Positions 36,896 through 50,855 are shown, counted from the first letter of the stretch. The stretch is DNA of 64,000 nucleotides from Ciona savignyi (GCA_000149265.1 CH003313.1:3128307-3192306), one strand, 5' to 3'. Program-made: numbers and translations. The notes: generated by a model not told the origin, from the letters alone.

Positions 36896-39800
36896 CTACA
36901 ACTTTGAAATGACGCCAACGTTGGTTTTCATTTGAGGGTCTTTGACCTCCATACTAATCCCGTTTTTCATAAAGTCAGATTTCTCATAAGTCCTAGTTAG
37001 TGATTTCTCCTCTTTTGTCGAGTTGAGGAGAAGTTTCTGAAGACGGAGCAGCGGCCACTCAATACACAGAGAAGCGACAAACGAGAACGCAAATGTAACG
37101 ACCAGAATTCCTGGAAACGTAAAGTTCTTTATGTTTTTTTAGACTGTCACCGTATGTGTTTCGTGCGACTGTCACCTTAATTAAACGTGCAAGATCATCC
37201 GTCTACACAGCCCTGTTTGCTAGTGTATTGTAAAACTCATAATAAACACAAATCAATGATATATATCCATTAGCAGGACTTACCGATATATAGGAAGACG
37301 ATGTTGACAACTGAAAAATGTAGCATTGCTTCCTGGACTGATATATACCAATATAACACCAGCAGGTGTATGAGGTATGTTGTATACGTCAACCGACTGA
37401 ATGGTTGGAATATTCGATGGTTGAGAATATACGTCACTGGGCCTGGATACAAATATCGTGAAGTAATGTAGGGCAGATCAGAAAACTCACACTTAATTTT
37501 AGAAGTATAACATGAGCAATCCCTAAGCACAATTATCGAATTTGTGCGGCCGAGGACGAATGGTTCACGCGCTTAACTCATATACAGTACTTAAAGTGTA
37601 CCCAATTATGCAACATAAACCAAGTGACAAGCCCACCGTGGGTCCAATATTTGGCCGGTAAAACCACACATTTTTATGAAAACCCACCTCCGTATCCGGA
37701 TGTGCATGCTACCACCACCCATGCCAAGCATAGCGACCACAGAGGGCGACAGACTGCAAGATAAAACGCGGATACGTCCGGCTCCAGCGTCCCGAGTTTT
37801 TTCACCGGCTCGTAGACCCCATATACAAGTGCCAGAGCTGTGCCCGATGCAAGTAACCAGCCAACCAGTACAATTGCCTGACGAAATAAGCAAATCTATA
37901 GTATACCCCCATTGTTAACATTAAATCCTATTTATAAAGGAATCAGTTGAATTGGCTGAATTCTATGTTATGATCGTAAATACCTAATGTTTAAAGAGAT
38001 CGTGCGGGTAAACTGGTTGATTTTAAATTTATTCTGATTTTTTAATTCTTTTACAAACAAAAGTTTCGCATTAAACTGTCAGATGCGACTAACAAGGAAG
38101 TTTCGTGATAAACGTGACCGTAAATCGGCGACTTCTGAAAATATAGTGCTTTGGCATGAAATGTGGCAAGTCATGACACGGAATGATGTATACCGCTTAC
38201 CTTATGCATTTTTATTCTCATTTTGGTCGTATAAAGTACGTATCCAGTCGCCATGCCGATTACATACACACCGATTCGGCACCATGGCGTGACGTAGGTA
38301 TCTATTTTGTACCGCTCAGCGTACGTATCATCGATCGAATCATTCACCATAAACCTCCCAAATCTGTGTAAGGACACAAATATGCCGTATATGCAACGGT
38401 TTTCCGATTTATAAGTTCACCTTTAAAGATAGGATAAGATATTCTTGCTTACCCCCGTGTGTGGCAAAACGTAAAACACAGGGGCAATCGTCAGATCACC
38501 TCACGCCCACCGTCGGTTACCGGATCTATTCTAGTGTGTTGTGTATTATTTACACGTTTCTTTCATTTAGTAGAACTTATTAATCCATTGGGTTTAGGCA
38601 ATGTCCGTTAAAGCACAGCCGTTTTACTAGCGACCAGTTTGGAAAACACGCTTTATAAAGTTACCAAGTATCTAAATTGATGCTGATTCGTTTTTAGTCA
38701 AACAACATGAAATCGATTGTGTAGTATAGCGAAATAATTCAATAGATCTGCAACAAAAGTGTCACACTCACACCGACGATAGAAGACCCAGACCAACAGA
38801 TGTCGGTTGAAGGTTGGATTCCTTTGACAACACGCCGGTAACGACTGTACTTCCAAGCAGTATTGCTAGTAATAAAGACAAACCGAGAACCCCTTTTCTA
38901 AAAAAATTGTTTGTATGAAATTTTTGCCAAAACATCTTTAGTTTAGTTTTAGTTTCCTTGATAAAAACACGAAAATTTAATAAAAATTTAGAAAACGGGA
39001 AAAACACGTCATATTAACTTTTGCGTGTCATGCAATTTCACAAACCTGTAAAGCAGAACCAGCAGAAAGGGGCTGATTAGATAGAACTGCATGTCGTTAG
39101 CCAAGTACCAGCTCCAACCTAAACATTGCTGTAAAATGTGTTGTGTTACGCTGATCTGAATGTGTTAGGGTTGAAAAATAAGGGTGGATAGGATATACAT
39201 GTCTATCCTCGTTAATGGAAAGTCACATGTTAGCACACTATACTCGTTATAACACGGATTAGGTTGGATGGTCTGGCGAAGTTAAGTTACTAATACTAGT
39301 ATTTTGCATAATATGTGAATAGAAACCAGTTAGTCAAGAAAGAACAAAGTCGTCTTAACTTTAACAGCAGTGCATTAGAAAATGTATTTAATTTTGGCAC
39401 ATTACTTTCTTTAATAACAGTTAAAAAACCGTAATATTTTAATTTGCAAAAGCTATTTTTTATTTGGTAAAAACTGTTTTTAAAAATATAATTTTTTCCC
39501 GCGCATTAGTAACATTTTCTTGCGGCACAGTAGTGTGCTGAGGGAAACTAGTTAAGCACTGTTATTATAGCCAAAATTAATATCCCTTTAATTTACTCTG
39601 AAGTCTGATTATAGCGCTGTACGGGATAAATAGAGAAAATAAAATATTTACATTAAAAATAAATATATTTGTGACGTAATAAAACTAAATGAAGATTGTG
39701 ACGCAGTCTTGCAAGAGACCTTTGTTCGGCTGCTAAAGAAACTCTCCTAGTTGGATAACTTTTCTTTAATATTTTGACAATTTAGTATTTCTGACCTGTG

Positions 39801-42800
39801 CTTGAGCTGGGTAGAGGTTATTGAAATACAGCAGGTTTGCGAACCAAACATCTTTGCACGAAGTGTACATGATCGAAGCCAGGTCGTTCCAATATGGACC
39901 GTAGCCAAGGAATTTGTACAAGCTCATTGAGAAGAGAAGAATAAAAGCATAGACAGGTGTAAGTCTGTGTATTGAATGAAGTATTATTATACGGCTGATT
40001 AGCAGGGGGTTAGAGCGTTGAGTCAAAGGGTTGAAAACTCAAAGAAAAATTGAAAAAATTTGAAAGTGGTCGCTAGCTAGTTGGTTGTGACTTTGGGCAA
40101 AGCATTTAACGGACATCACCTGAACCTAATGGATTAATGGGTTCTACCAAATTAAAGCAACATCTTAATCATACACAACACATTGAAATAGCTTTGGTAA
40201 CCCGACGATGGGCGCGAGGTGATCTGACGATTGCCTGTGTGATAAAGACCCTTGTTTTTTTAGTCAGGGGATAAATATTACTAAGCTATTCTACTATCCT
40301 AACAAATACTAGAGCACTTACACAATATCTCTGTTATAGTAGAAGAGTTCTGTAACTTGTTTTTTTTTAAAGAAGCTACAAATAGTAGCCTGTAATTGTG
40401 GACAGAATATTAGGGTTGCTTCAGCTATACCGACAGTTTTACGTTTTATTAATTAAAAATGAATATTTTGCAAGTGAAATTGATTATAGAATGACTTTAG
40501 AGAAAGGTTGTTGCTTTGTTGAAGTAAGTTATCTTCACAAACATTACATCTTTGAAAATGTCAAGAGTCAATTTCAAACGTATTGAATATATGGCTTGTC
40601 ACAAACATTTGTATAAAATAGTCAACAGTAATTTTTCTGTAAAAACTTGTGCAATGCTATTTTCAAAAATAAAAGATTTTGTGAAATGAATGAACCGAAC
40701 TAAGATGTAGTGTCAGACCATAACGATTGCCCGTATGTTAACCCCCTTGGTTTTTCCATTCGCGGGGATAAACATGAATATCCTATTCCATCCATAACAT
40801 CCCGATTAGACTGAGTTTACCTGATATATCTCTGTAGATACATTAGTGGAATATTAATACGACCCCCGCTTGCGTATAGATGTTTGATGCCTAAATAAGC
40901 CACAAGCAAACCACTCAAAAAGAAGAAGGTATCAACAGAAAATGTGCCGTTCCCCAAAACTTGTAACTCTCCGTGCGCCCTGTAGTAGTCGTTCGCGAAT
41001 ACTGCGTTGTCTGTTATGTGAAACTTAATTGTTAATTATTGGGATATTTATTAAATAGTAAGCTCCAACTAGTATCATCTATTCTGTGTGCTTTCCTTTA
41101 TAAGAAAACTACGAATTTATAACGGATATGGTGTTTAATGGCCGGGAAATGAAAACGACAAATGCAGACATTCATAAAATCCTGACATCCGTATGTATTC
41201 AAAAGACTTACTGTATTCAATAAGTATAATTGTCTATTTTAAATAGTTATAGTTTATTTATAAAGATTAGCTACGATTCTTTGAGATATATTTGACGATT
41301 TTATAAGTCTCTTCATGACAAAGAAATTAGTGTGTATTTTATTCTACACGTGCAGTCGTCAGATTACCATGTAGAGTCGAGCTGATAAAGCAAATGCAAT
41401 TTTATGATGATTTATATTGTTCTTTTTTACTCCAATAAAGTTGGTACAAATGGGCTCAGCTATCAACTTCGTTTTTTGTAAATTTCGGCTTAAACGAAAA
41501 TCAATAAAGTACTAGTCGGCTCAGTAAGCCCCAGTTACTCTTATGTCTTACCCACTCACCTATAGCATTTAAGGGAATATAAAATACATGCGACAGTACA
41601 ACCCATGTTGTACTTATAGCACGCAGGCCGTCTAGCACTGGCACTGTCCCTTCTCGTACCTTTGTGCTCCATATTATTCTGCTGTTGGTAGCCATCGAGA
41701 AGCAATCCAGGATCTCACCAACTGTCGCTGTAAAATGAACGAAATATATAGATTCATTGGCTTGATTATAATTTTTATATATGTCGGTATAAGTGGGATT
41801 TCTCTACTTTACGTTGTACTTAATGCTTTCGTCAAAAAAATTCTGCAAACACAGTCGAAGGGTGGGAATATCAAAAAGCTGTCACGTAAGTTTCCATGTA
41901 CAATTACTTAAACCGAGTGGTTCAATAGGCTAAAAAGAAAATGCAGCAATGCTTTTTACAATATACAACAGTATAAATAAGGGGTATAGTATATCTCAAA
42001 TAATACCTCGAAAATAGAATGTTCTAAATAATACTTCGGGCATAGTACATGCGCCAAAGATGTTACTTATTCCATCAGTTTTAACTATATCCATGTCCTG
42101 GCCCTAAATACCTCCATGGCAGAAAGTGGTAAGATGGCCAAACGGGCATATCCAGTAACTCAGTTTACAAAAAATAAACAAAAACTGTTTACATAGTGAC
42201 CCAAACATAGATAAAATAGATATACATAATAAACAAGCGCTGCGAGTCAAAGCCGTAATGCTCTAACAATAGTGATCAGTTACCTCTGGAGCTAATTTCT
42301 ATTGTCTGATGTAGTTCTTTAAATTTGTTATTGTCGTGGGAATAATACCATTCATGCGCAGTCCCGACTGTTAGGAGAATGAGGAAAATGCCGCAAACTA
42401 CTCTGCAAGGTGGAATATCGTCAGTTTATTATAACTTCAGACGATCGTTTGAGTTCATATACAGATGCAAGCACATTTATTGTAAAATGATGTTCATATA
42501 TATTTTCGTGAATGGATTTATGCAAAGAGTGTCAACGCAAGGGCAATCGTCCGATCACCTCGCGCCCACCGTCGGCATTCTGGGCTATTGCAGTGTGTTG
42601 AGTATGATTTACACGATCAATTTGGTAGACCCCAATAATAAAACTATAATAAACTTCCTAAGATCGTTTTTGTATAGTTGTTATATGTAACGGTCGCGTT
42701 AACCATCCGGTCACACGGCCGTACGGGGTTAGGCATTGTCCGTTGAGAGCCTTGCCCAAGGACACAACCGATCAGACCAGTATATCGTCAGACGATAGTT

Positions 42801-45281
42801 TTTAATGGAACGTTGTCTGACGGCATCTACTGACTTCATACCCTTATGAGTGACGCATGTTTTGAACCAAAAACTAAAAATTTGACCAAACCTTTACACT
42901 ATGTGTTACTTACATTGCAATAATATCGATTGTGTCAAGTTGAGTTATGGGCATTGGGCAATCTGTTTCCAGTATTTCAGGTAATATTGCAAATGAGGTT
43001 AGCTCCCCAATTATTTCTTTCACAGAAGATTCGCTGCACGACAATGGGAAACAGGATCCCCAACTCATAGCTAGTGGGATGCCAGGATGCTCGGTCTGAA
43101 ATTTAGTTGTAATTCTGGCATGTCAGTAATTATTCATTTTTTAATTAAACATTTGTAAATTTAAAGAATATGCGATACATTACGCATATTGTGAATATAG
43201 ATTTTTAAAAAGTTTAAATGCATTTTTTGTAATTTTAGGGGCATTTTCGGATGTAAACATCGATTAAATTGGTTGTTTGTATCCACCCTTGCGCACAGAT
43301 CTTCTTTATCCCGAATATGCATTTTTAAATTCTAAAAACGCGATACGAGTGTCCAATGATACAAACGACTATAGCTCACAGTCGGATTCCAACAAACAAC
43401 CTTACGGTTACCAGTAGAGTACTAACGCCCTTGGTATAATAAGCCAAACTGCCGTTCTGTTGGCCGTCCCAACCCCACTACCACCACCAATACATACCGG
43501 TCTCTGCTTCCCCATGTACGTATTACACCACTTCCCCCTCACCACCGCTCCCTTAGCATTCCAGCACTCGTAGTAATGTCCCGGCCACCTTACGTTGCCC
43601 TCCAAGATCCCACTCTCTGGAACTGCCCACGAATCCAACACTGCAAGTCGAAGAAGTTTACTTAAATCTTATAAAGCCGGCTACGCCCTTTAGTACTGGG
43701 TCGTGCTTGCACACTTTTAGTCAAGGTTTTAATTTATTTAATTTTGATTTAAAATTTTCCTTTACAATTTCTTTTTATCAATGTAAGATTTATAGCCACG
43801 ATATTTTTCTCTCATATATACTGCGTCTATTCACTGACGTGTTTTGACTACTGTATTTATGACTACAACGATACTTATCGATAATCGCTTTGATAATCGG
43901 TCATGAATCGCGTCATGAAAATAAATAAGGTTTGTAAATGAAATCAATCTTATTTCTTAATATTAAAATAAACTTATAACATCGATGTGTAACCACGGGT
44001 TAGTACCTAGCTGAAGTGAATAAGCCATGTAGTTTCAGTCAGGAAACGAAAAAATAGTGCGTTTTTAAAGGTTTTCTTGTAACTTAAATTACACAGAAAC
44101 AGACATTTACAGAGTAGAATGATTTAATTGTCAACTTTATATTACAGAATAAAAGAATAGAACTTTTTATTACGTAATATAGTCCCAATAATAATAATTA
44201 TACGCACACTACGGCTTATTGCGATCATTATTACATCACAATAACAAGTGTAAACATGTGAATAAAGCATGACAATGTGTTGTGATTGCATAAACATTGT
44301 TTAACGATAATCAAGACGCAAGTTTCCCTCATAAAATAATAGGTCTGAGGTACGATAATCGAGATATGCGTTTATTAGCATCGTCGCTGAGTAGTATCGC
44401 GATTATTCATATATCGATGCAGCCCTATACTACAGTTATATTCGGATAGCTGGTGGACGCAAAAACTAAATACGTTTAAATAAGTGTCACAAACCAACAA
44501 TAACTCTTGGAATAGTCGGAACAACGATAATCCATATTTAATTAGCCACCGCTAATATAGCTTGGTGGGTTGCTGCGTTGCCTATTTGTTGGATCAAAAC
44601 TGGTTGCTAGCTAGTCGGCTGTGTGCTAGGGCAAGGCACTAAGCGGACATCGCCTAGCCCTAAAACCAGTGGATTAATGGCTTATACTAAACTTAGCGCC
44701 TGAATCATACGCAAAACGAAAGAGCTAAGGTCACCCGACGGTGTATGTAATCTGACGATTACTCGTGTGACAAGTTCATCGTAAGCATTACAAAATAACA
44801 TATGATATAATTTGAACTATTATTAACTAATTCGTATCCACTATGTAAATTTAATATACTTTGTAATGCGTATAACCCGTCTATGCTTGCGTTTCTTGCA
44901 TCTCGTAAAACTATCTGCCATTGCTCCAAACAATATTGTAGCTCAGGCCCAGTAGATGTTGCATTTGTTTTCAAACTGTAAGGTAAACATACCTGGTAAT
45001 AACTGATGGTAACATATAGAAATATAACTGTCTTACTAATTCAGAACATATTCCAAGTTTCCAAAATCACGGTTACGAATTTTGTGCAAAATTTCACTTA
45101 AATCTTTCCGCCAGTCTTTCTGTGCATTTCCGCCCTTGAACAACTTTCCCAGTAGAACAACATTATTAAAAGGATCCCGCGATTGATCAATCAACTGTTT
45201 TTCTGCTGCTGCATATCCAAAGCTCATTAATAGTAGGATCAGTGATAACAGAATCACTGAAACGGTTTGAAATGTCCGCAT
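36896..45281 (-). CDS. NRF-6-like membrane acyltransferase (acyltransferase 3 family)
   Basis: Multi-pass membrane protein of the nose-resistant-to-fluoxetine group; physiological substrates are poorly known, and some worm members act in lipid or drug transport. Fourteen minus-strand exons give 755 residues: 45281-45037, 44975-44860, 43640-43498, 43095-42914, 42402-42284, 41727-41560, 41010-40821, 39964-39796, 39128-39046, 38897-38772, 38363-38201, 37877-37688, 37442-37284, 37110-36896. A signal peptide (residues 1-26) comes first, then the extracellular NRF domain with CLEQWQ, LDSWAVPESGILEGN and GSCFPLSCSE. The first TM is at about 230-246. The acyltransferase 3 domain starts at VLDGLRAIS with the family R-x10-H motif (R304, H315). 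Then come DTFFFLSGLL, WYLANDMQFYLISP, PWCRIGVYVIG and FSRLTYTTYLIH. The cytoplasmic tail is charged. An acceptor-like 'aatttgcag' lies 2 bases before the ATG. Confidence 0.93.
38428..38650 (-). repeat. SINE, reverse
   Basis: Reversed tail 'gataggataagatattcttg' through 'caatgtccgtta' to 'gcgaccagtttgg', in an acyltransferase intron. A shorter fragment of the same family lies at 39185-39240. Confidence 0.82.
39990..40303 (+). repeat. tRNA-derived SINE, near full length
   Basis: Head, body ('gggcgcgaggtgatctgacg') and tail are all present; the head overlaps the edge of the acyltransferase intron close to exon 39964-39796. A 3' fragment lies at 40718-40795. Confidence 0.85.
42502..42790 (-). 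repeat. SINE, reverse, with inserted block
   Basis: The body is interrupted near 42670-42720 by a block ending 'ccatccggtcacacgg', which belongs to the dispersed 'attcggccacac' family. It lies about 100 bases upstream of acyltransferase exon 42402-42284, and a copy of this arrangement occurs at 53760-54195. Confidence 0.75.
44560..44775 (+). repeat. SINE, diverged
   Basis: 'gcttggtgggttgctgcgtt' head and 'gggcaaggcactaagcggac' body; more diverged than the other copies. It lies in an acyltransferase intron. Confidence 0.75.
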
Positions 45282-46269
45282 AACTGCAAATTAAGCTTGC
45301 CAACAAATCGCTATCATGTATAATCGGAGCATAAAGTTGGTGATAATTTATTGACCGAACCACTTAAGTTGCACCCAATATTTGACTAAACTTTGGTCGA
45401 GCTCATCACAACTTAAAAGATCTCAATTAATTGCATTGTTTGATTGCAAAGTTAAATAGCGATTATAAATATACAATATATTTACTTAATTACCAAGTTA
45501 CACACATGATGTAACGTAGTATTAATTATTTGATAGAGCTATTAAGGTTTTAAAAATAAGTATTATCACATAATGTAATTACCGTGAATAAATACGTGCA
45601 GAATAAAAATGTATTTTGCAAACACCACTGTTGGCATATGCTGTCAGTTTCCGTACAAATGATATAATGATATTTATCAGATGTGTTTCTTAGCGTTACA
45701 TAATTAACTATACGAACAAGTATTATATAAGTAGTTTTTCTTTTATAATTGTTTTACAATTCAGTGGTTGTGGCGACCTTATGTTCAAACATTGGATTTG
45801 CTACCGACCCCACAAGGTTGTCTTCCTTCTTGGTTTTGGAACACGGCCGGTCGTCGGTCCGTGTGAGGGTTGGATTGTAAACTGGGGTTTATTTCGGTTG
45901 AACATTACACTAACCAGTTTTTGCATTGGCGGATATTGTGTGTTGTTTCTGGCATTGGACATACTTAATTGTTTAACTTAATACGACCTATTAATTGTAT
46001 TATAGTTGGGTTTAATAATTAGGTTTAAAATACATTTCATAGCGTGAGCAGTTGTAATTATAGCAATGCTTCGAGGGGAGTCTATTCCTGTTTGTATCTT
46101 TGTTTCGATGCCCCGTTGTTCCGAATACATTTGTATTAATCATCATAATCGGTGAAACAATTAAACGGAAGAGGTGACAAATATGGTTTGTATTGTTCCG
46201 CACTCGGAAGATATTACAAAGAAGACGATGCAGCTCGGTTTGCGCGCATTCACCAACTAGACACCGAGT
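45282..46269. promoter_or_regulatory. Head-to-head intergenic region, shared promoter candidate
   Basis: The start codons of the acyltransferase (-) and ZP gene (+) face away from each other across about 990 bases, so both promoters must lie here or overlap the genes. An AT-rich 'tattatataagtag' at about 45723 is a possible TATA element for the plus strand. No exon is supported. Confidence 0.4.
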
Positions 46270-49200
46270 ATGAAGCAGTTTATTCTCACCGTCGTTTTCT
46301 GCGGATTTTGCATCGGTAAGTGCGATTGTTTAAAAATACTTTGGCAACCCAAAAAAGAAACCGCCCGTACAAATAAGGAAGTAGGCCAATATATATATTT
46401 CGTTGGCGCCTTTAAAATTGTTTGCTTTGCAATGTAATGTGTATGCATTATATGATATTTATTTTTACCCCCGTGAATAAGAAAACCAAGGGGGGTTAAC
46501 ACTTGAACAAGCATCAGATTTATTGGTAGTAAAATATGGTTACACATTTTTTAGTTATTAATGCATATGTATGCCTACTTGTTCGTAGGACCACACAGGC
46601 TACTGTAACTAAAATTGTTTTCTTGCAGGTTGCACCGTAGCACAAATGTCACCTCCACCTTTGCTGGCGTGCTCGATTTCGCCTGAATTTAGGTAAGACG
46701 TTAATATCCCAACGTGTGTGTGTTATTTACCAAATAAGCAATATGGCTGGACATTTTCTTTTACCGAGCCAAGTTTTAAACCCATGTTGGGCTAGGCACC
46801 TTTTTTTTTTATAGAAGTCGGTATATGTAGGCTGATGTTACATCAAAAGAAGTCGGTTTATGTAACCTATAGGTCACGCTAACCATTCAGCCACACGACA
46901 GATCGATATTTGTTTCCGGTCGTCAAAATTTTTATCTTTAATGTTTTCGGGAATGCAATTTTTAGGCGGTCTATAAGATAGTTTTATGTTGTAGAAATAA
47001 TAGGTTTAATTTTGCGAGCAAGCGATCAGATTCCACACTGTCGGACAAAAACTTATTTCCACTAATATTAAATTTCCGTAAAGCAAAAAATTACATCAAA
47101 TCTGTTCAGGTTGAATAGCGAAATGGTTGGAAGATTAAACGGTACTGGAGAAGACGTGTTTGTCATATCGCTGACTTACGTTGAAGACATCAGCACCGTT
47201 GCAGCAAAATGCAAAGTGCTCGCTGGAACACCCAATTTCCACTTTAACTTGACCGATTGCCCGGCTGACTATACGGTTGGAACATTTATTTAAAAAAAAA
47301 CTTTATTGCATTTTCTGTTTTAATGTGATTTTTAACCAGACGAACGGGACCCACCTATCGGCTACGTACGTTATCCGGAACAAGCCAGTCGTGAATACAA
47401 CTCTGCAGATCCAGAGAGTCAAGGATCTAACGATGAACGTGACTTGTGTTTTCCCAGTCCAACAAATGATTAACTTTTCTCGAATAATACCAGAAATCCA
47501 GTACGTTAAATTTATTTATTTAAACAAATGCGACTAATTAAATGTACCCTTTATGATATGAGATAGGGTATTCATGTTTATCCCTGTGAATGTGAAAACC
47601 AAGGGCAATCGTTAGATCACCTCGCGCCCACCGTCGGGCTATCGGAGCTATTGCAGTGTGGTGTGTATGATTCAGAAGTTCCTTTAAATTCGGTAGAAGC
47701 CATTAATTCGCTATGGGTTGATGTAATGTCTGTTAAGTGCTTTTACTAATGACACAACCGACTGGCTATCGAGCAGTTTCGAACTTGTAACCTTTCTGCT
47801 GAAAGGCAACGCACTATAGGCTAATCTGTCGGACGACATTTTAGGAATATCCAAGTGTTCCAAGCCGTCGTAAGTGGTCGCTTCGATCTCAACTTTGGAT
47901 TTTATGATTCTGTCAACTACACGACCCAACTTACAAATGGGGCAACTGTCAAGGTCCCTGATGTTGTCTTTGCAAAGATCTCACTCTCCAATCTCCCATC
48001 AAGCGCAAACAACTTGATTGTGCAGGTTTTTCACATCGATTTTACTAACTGTTTAATTATCACGCTGTATTTAATGATATACATAGAAAAAATAATGTAT
48101 AAAACATTTAATATGAGTTTTCCCACCTGCCAAGATGAAAACTACCCGTCTATATATTCATCTGTATCCTTATTTATGTCATTAGCAAGTTTCCATCATG
48201 AATTATGAATTTTGAGTGACATCCTAATATGTCGGTTTACATTGCTTTTAAAATATATATTGAAACGCGAGATAATCAGACAATTCCATGTGTTAAAACG
48301 TTCCTTGCGTTTGATTTGGTCACCGTGAAGAGTAAGCATTTTAGCTCAGCCTGACTACAAATCACCCTTCTTTAGAATTTGCCAAAGCACCAGTACAAGT
48401 GTCTCATATACTAATTTGTAACCATTTAAAAGTTTGATTTACTAGAATTGGCACGTGATTTCATTATATTTACAGACTAAACGGTGCTGGGCAACTGATA
48501 CAAGCGACCCGACAGCGACAAGATACTACAATCTTATACAAAACAGGTTTTATAGCATGGGTGGTCAGACTTTTTGAATCAGTAGGGAAATTTATTTCAT
48601 TCTTAGACTCATCGAAGTCATCGAGCCGCCACTCATATATAGTTTGTCACTTTTAATAAAAAAAACATAAACCTGGAAATTACATTACTAATTAAACCAA
48701 AATGCACCGTTGCGTCAAGCGACGTTTGTATCGCTAATTGTTCTTGCGGTCGAAAACATCCGGCGGCTCAGAACAAAAGACCCAAAGAACCGGATTTGGC
48801 CCGCGGGCCATAGTTTGCCCATGTCTGTTTCATAGTATGGTGGTATAAAGATGTAAATTAAAATTATTCGTTTCAGCTGCCCTGCTGACAGTTATACTAC
48901 AGTGACTCGCAACTACAACCCGAGATATGCAACTTTCGGATTTCAATCGTTCACGTGGACAAATGTGTCTACTGCCGCCCAGCGGATCTACGTACACTGC
49001 CAAGTCGCCATTTGTGATCACAACTTAAACGGCACCTGCGATGACCTTGTAATGTTATTAGATTATGTAACGATGTGTGACCTAATGGTTAATGCGACGT
49101 AAACCAACTATATAAAAACGGTGTGAGGGACGAGTCCATCATGGGTTAAAAAAGACCAGTAAACATGTTAATATATTAACGTTAGATCACAATATACCAT

Positions 49201-50612
49201 ATGGCTGTGCCTGTACCTTACTTGGGGCAATGTACCCTACTTGAAGTTTAATAAAAGGCCGTTATGGCATAACTTCTTTTTTAATGTTAATGACAAACGA
49301 TATTGCATACACCACGTGAAATGGGAAGTATTATTGATGTGTTTGTGCATTTATTACTAAAAAGATTGATTTTTGAGTTCTTAAATATTGTTTAAACTTT
49401 TTATTTTACGACTTTTTCATTTAATGTAGATGATTTTAATTGCATTCCTGAGCTTAATATTTTTTCCAGAGCTGTGGAAGTGGCAGAAAACGCCGAGATG
49501 TGGCCTCCTTGAACCCACCGCAGTTTATTTCAGCTGGTCCAATATTCATTGCTCCTCACTATTTCAATGATTTGTGCGACAAGGTTTGTTGTTCAAAGCG
49601 AACTTCATCAGACTGATTAACTTGGAGGATTAGTGCGTCGCGTTTCAGCCGAAGGGTTGCAGTTACAAAGCTTGTCGCTTGATAGTCGGTCGTTTACTTG
49701 GAAATTTTGTTATGTCCTTGCTAGTCGAATGTGTCTTTTAACGGACATTGCCTAAACCCAGCGGATTAATTGGTTCCACCTAATTAAAGGAATGTCTGAA
49801 CGATACACAACACACAGCCCCGGTAAGCCGACATGGGCACGAGGTGATCTGCCGATTGCCTATGTGTTCACCCCCTTAATTTTCCCATCCACGGGGATAA
49901 ACATGGATATTCTAACTTCTGGTTTCTTCAGGGAGGATACTGCTCAGACGTATGCACAATGATTGAAGGCAAACCGCTTTGCACATGCGGGCAGGGAAGG
50001 ATGCTAGCTGATGACCTGAGGACTTGCATCAGTAAGAAACCATTTGCTTCTTTGATTATTTATTTGTGAAAAAAATGAACTTATTTAAAAAAAGGTATTA
50101 AGCATTTAAATTCTTCACCGTCAAACAACTGGGTTTGCCGGGTTTGGCAGGGTTATTTCAATTGGTAAAATTCAATTGGTAAAATATTAAGAATATAGCA
50201 TTCTGAAAGTGTATCAATAACCATTCTGCCACATGAAATACTAGAATTATAATGATTCTTTAGTACGGTCGTATGAACCAATTAATATCATGGCCCATAT
50301 GTACGACGATTAATATAACGTTATTTGTTACGATCGTTGGTTCAAACTTTCACAGTGATATTTCCGTTCATGCCCGAGTAAGGTAAGTTAATAAAGGCGA
50401 ACGTTACTATAACCGTTGGAACCCTATTGACATAGTATGTTATACAAATGCAACATATTTTGTATTGACTAATAATTAATGACCTCGTTGTACTAAACCC
50501 CGGTATAAATACAGGTGTCTCCAGTGGCGGATTTAATGCTGATACTGCGCTTTACCTGGTGGCTATTTCCCTCATCCTGTTCGCGGTTGTTTACTACCTC
50601 AAAATGAAATAA
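46270..50612 (+). CDS. ZP-domain membrane protein with EGF-like module
   Basis: Secretory-pathway protein whose ZP module would polymerise into extracellular filaments or coats. Ten exons give 390 residues: 46270-46315, 46629-46692, 47110-47275, 47340-47500, 47845-48025, 48476-48546, 48877-49048, 49470-49583, 49932-50031, 50515-50612. A signal peptide occupies about 1-17. The ZP-N half spans about 33-135 with several N-glycosylation sequons. The ZP-C half includes CWATDTSDPTATRYY and an FxWTN-type ending with VHCQVAIC. A consensus furin site RKRR is at 293-296. After it lies an EGF-like module (C323, C329, C333, C341, C343, C355) and then a TM helix at about 370-386 with a short basic end. 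The EGF after the cleavage site is unusual. An acceptor-like 'caccaactag' is 9 bases before the ATG; ATTAAA at 50667 may be the poly(A) signal. Confidence 0.92.
46440..46515 (-). repeat. SINE fragment, reverse
   Basis: Reversed 3' end ('acccccgtgaataagaaaac', 'ggggttaacac') in ZP-gene intron 1. The 'attcggccacac' family repeat follows at 46750-46900 in intron 2. Confidence 0.7.
47555..47838 (-). repeat. tRNA-derived SINE, reverse
   Basis: Fills most of ZP-gene intron 4, ending seven bases before the exon at 47845. Confidence 0.85.
48548..48835. mobile_element. hAT-type miniature element
   Basis: The element at 48556-48827 starts 'catgggtggtcagact' and ends with 'cggatttggcccgcgggcca' and 'tttgcccatgtctg'. 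The flanks ttttatag / tttcatag match at 7 of 8 bases. It lies in ZP-gene intron 6, abutting the exon end at 48546. A close relative is at 59842-60158. Confidence 0.7.
49615..49912 (+). repeat. tRNA-derived SINE
   Basis: Near full-length copy filling ZP-gene intron 8, from 'ggaggattagtgcgtcgcg' to 'ataaacatggatattcta'. Confidence 0.85.
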
Positions 50613-50855
50613 TCTTGTTGGTTCGTGTCTTCTATATCAACCTTGAGATCGTATTGTGTTTGTGTTATTAAAATATACTCGGAAAGTTTTTGTTTGCTGG
50701 CGCCAATAGTGGATTGCCGTGTCCCAACAATCGTTATAAACACAATAAACAAGCTACACAATTAATGTCGGTTTATAACATAAAATACGTGAAAAGCTGA
50801 TAAAACTAATCTAATCACATCATACCTATAACAATATAAAGACAATTGACTTTGG

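Noticed and set aside
48555-48840. Possible additional ZP-gene exon in the long intron between 48546 and 48877
   Set aside because: The interval is a hAT-type element; the flanking exons join in phase without it.
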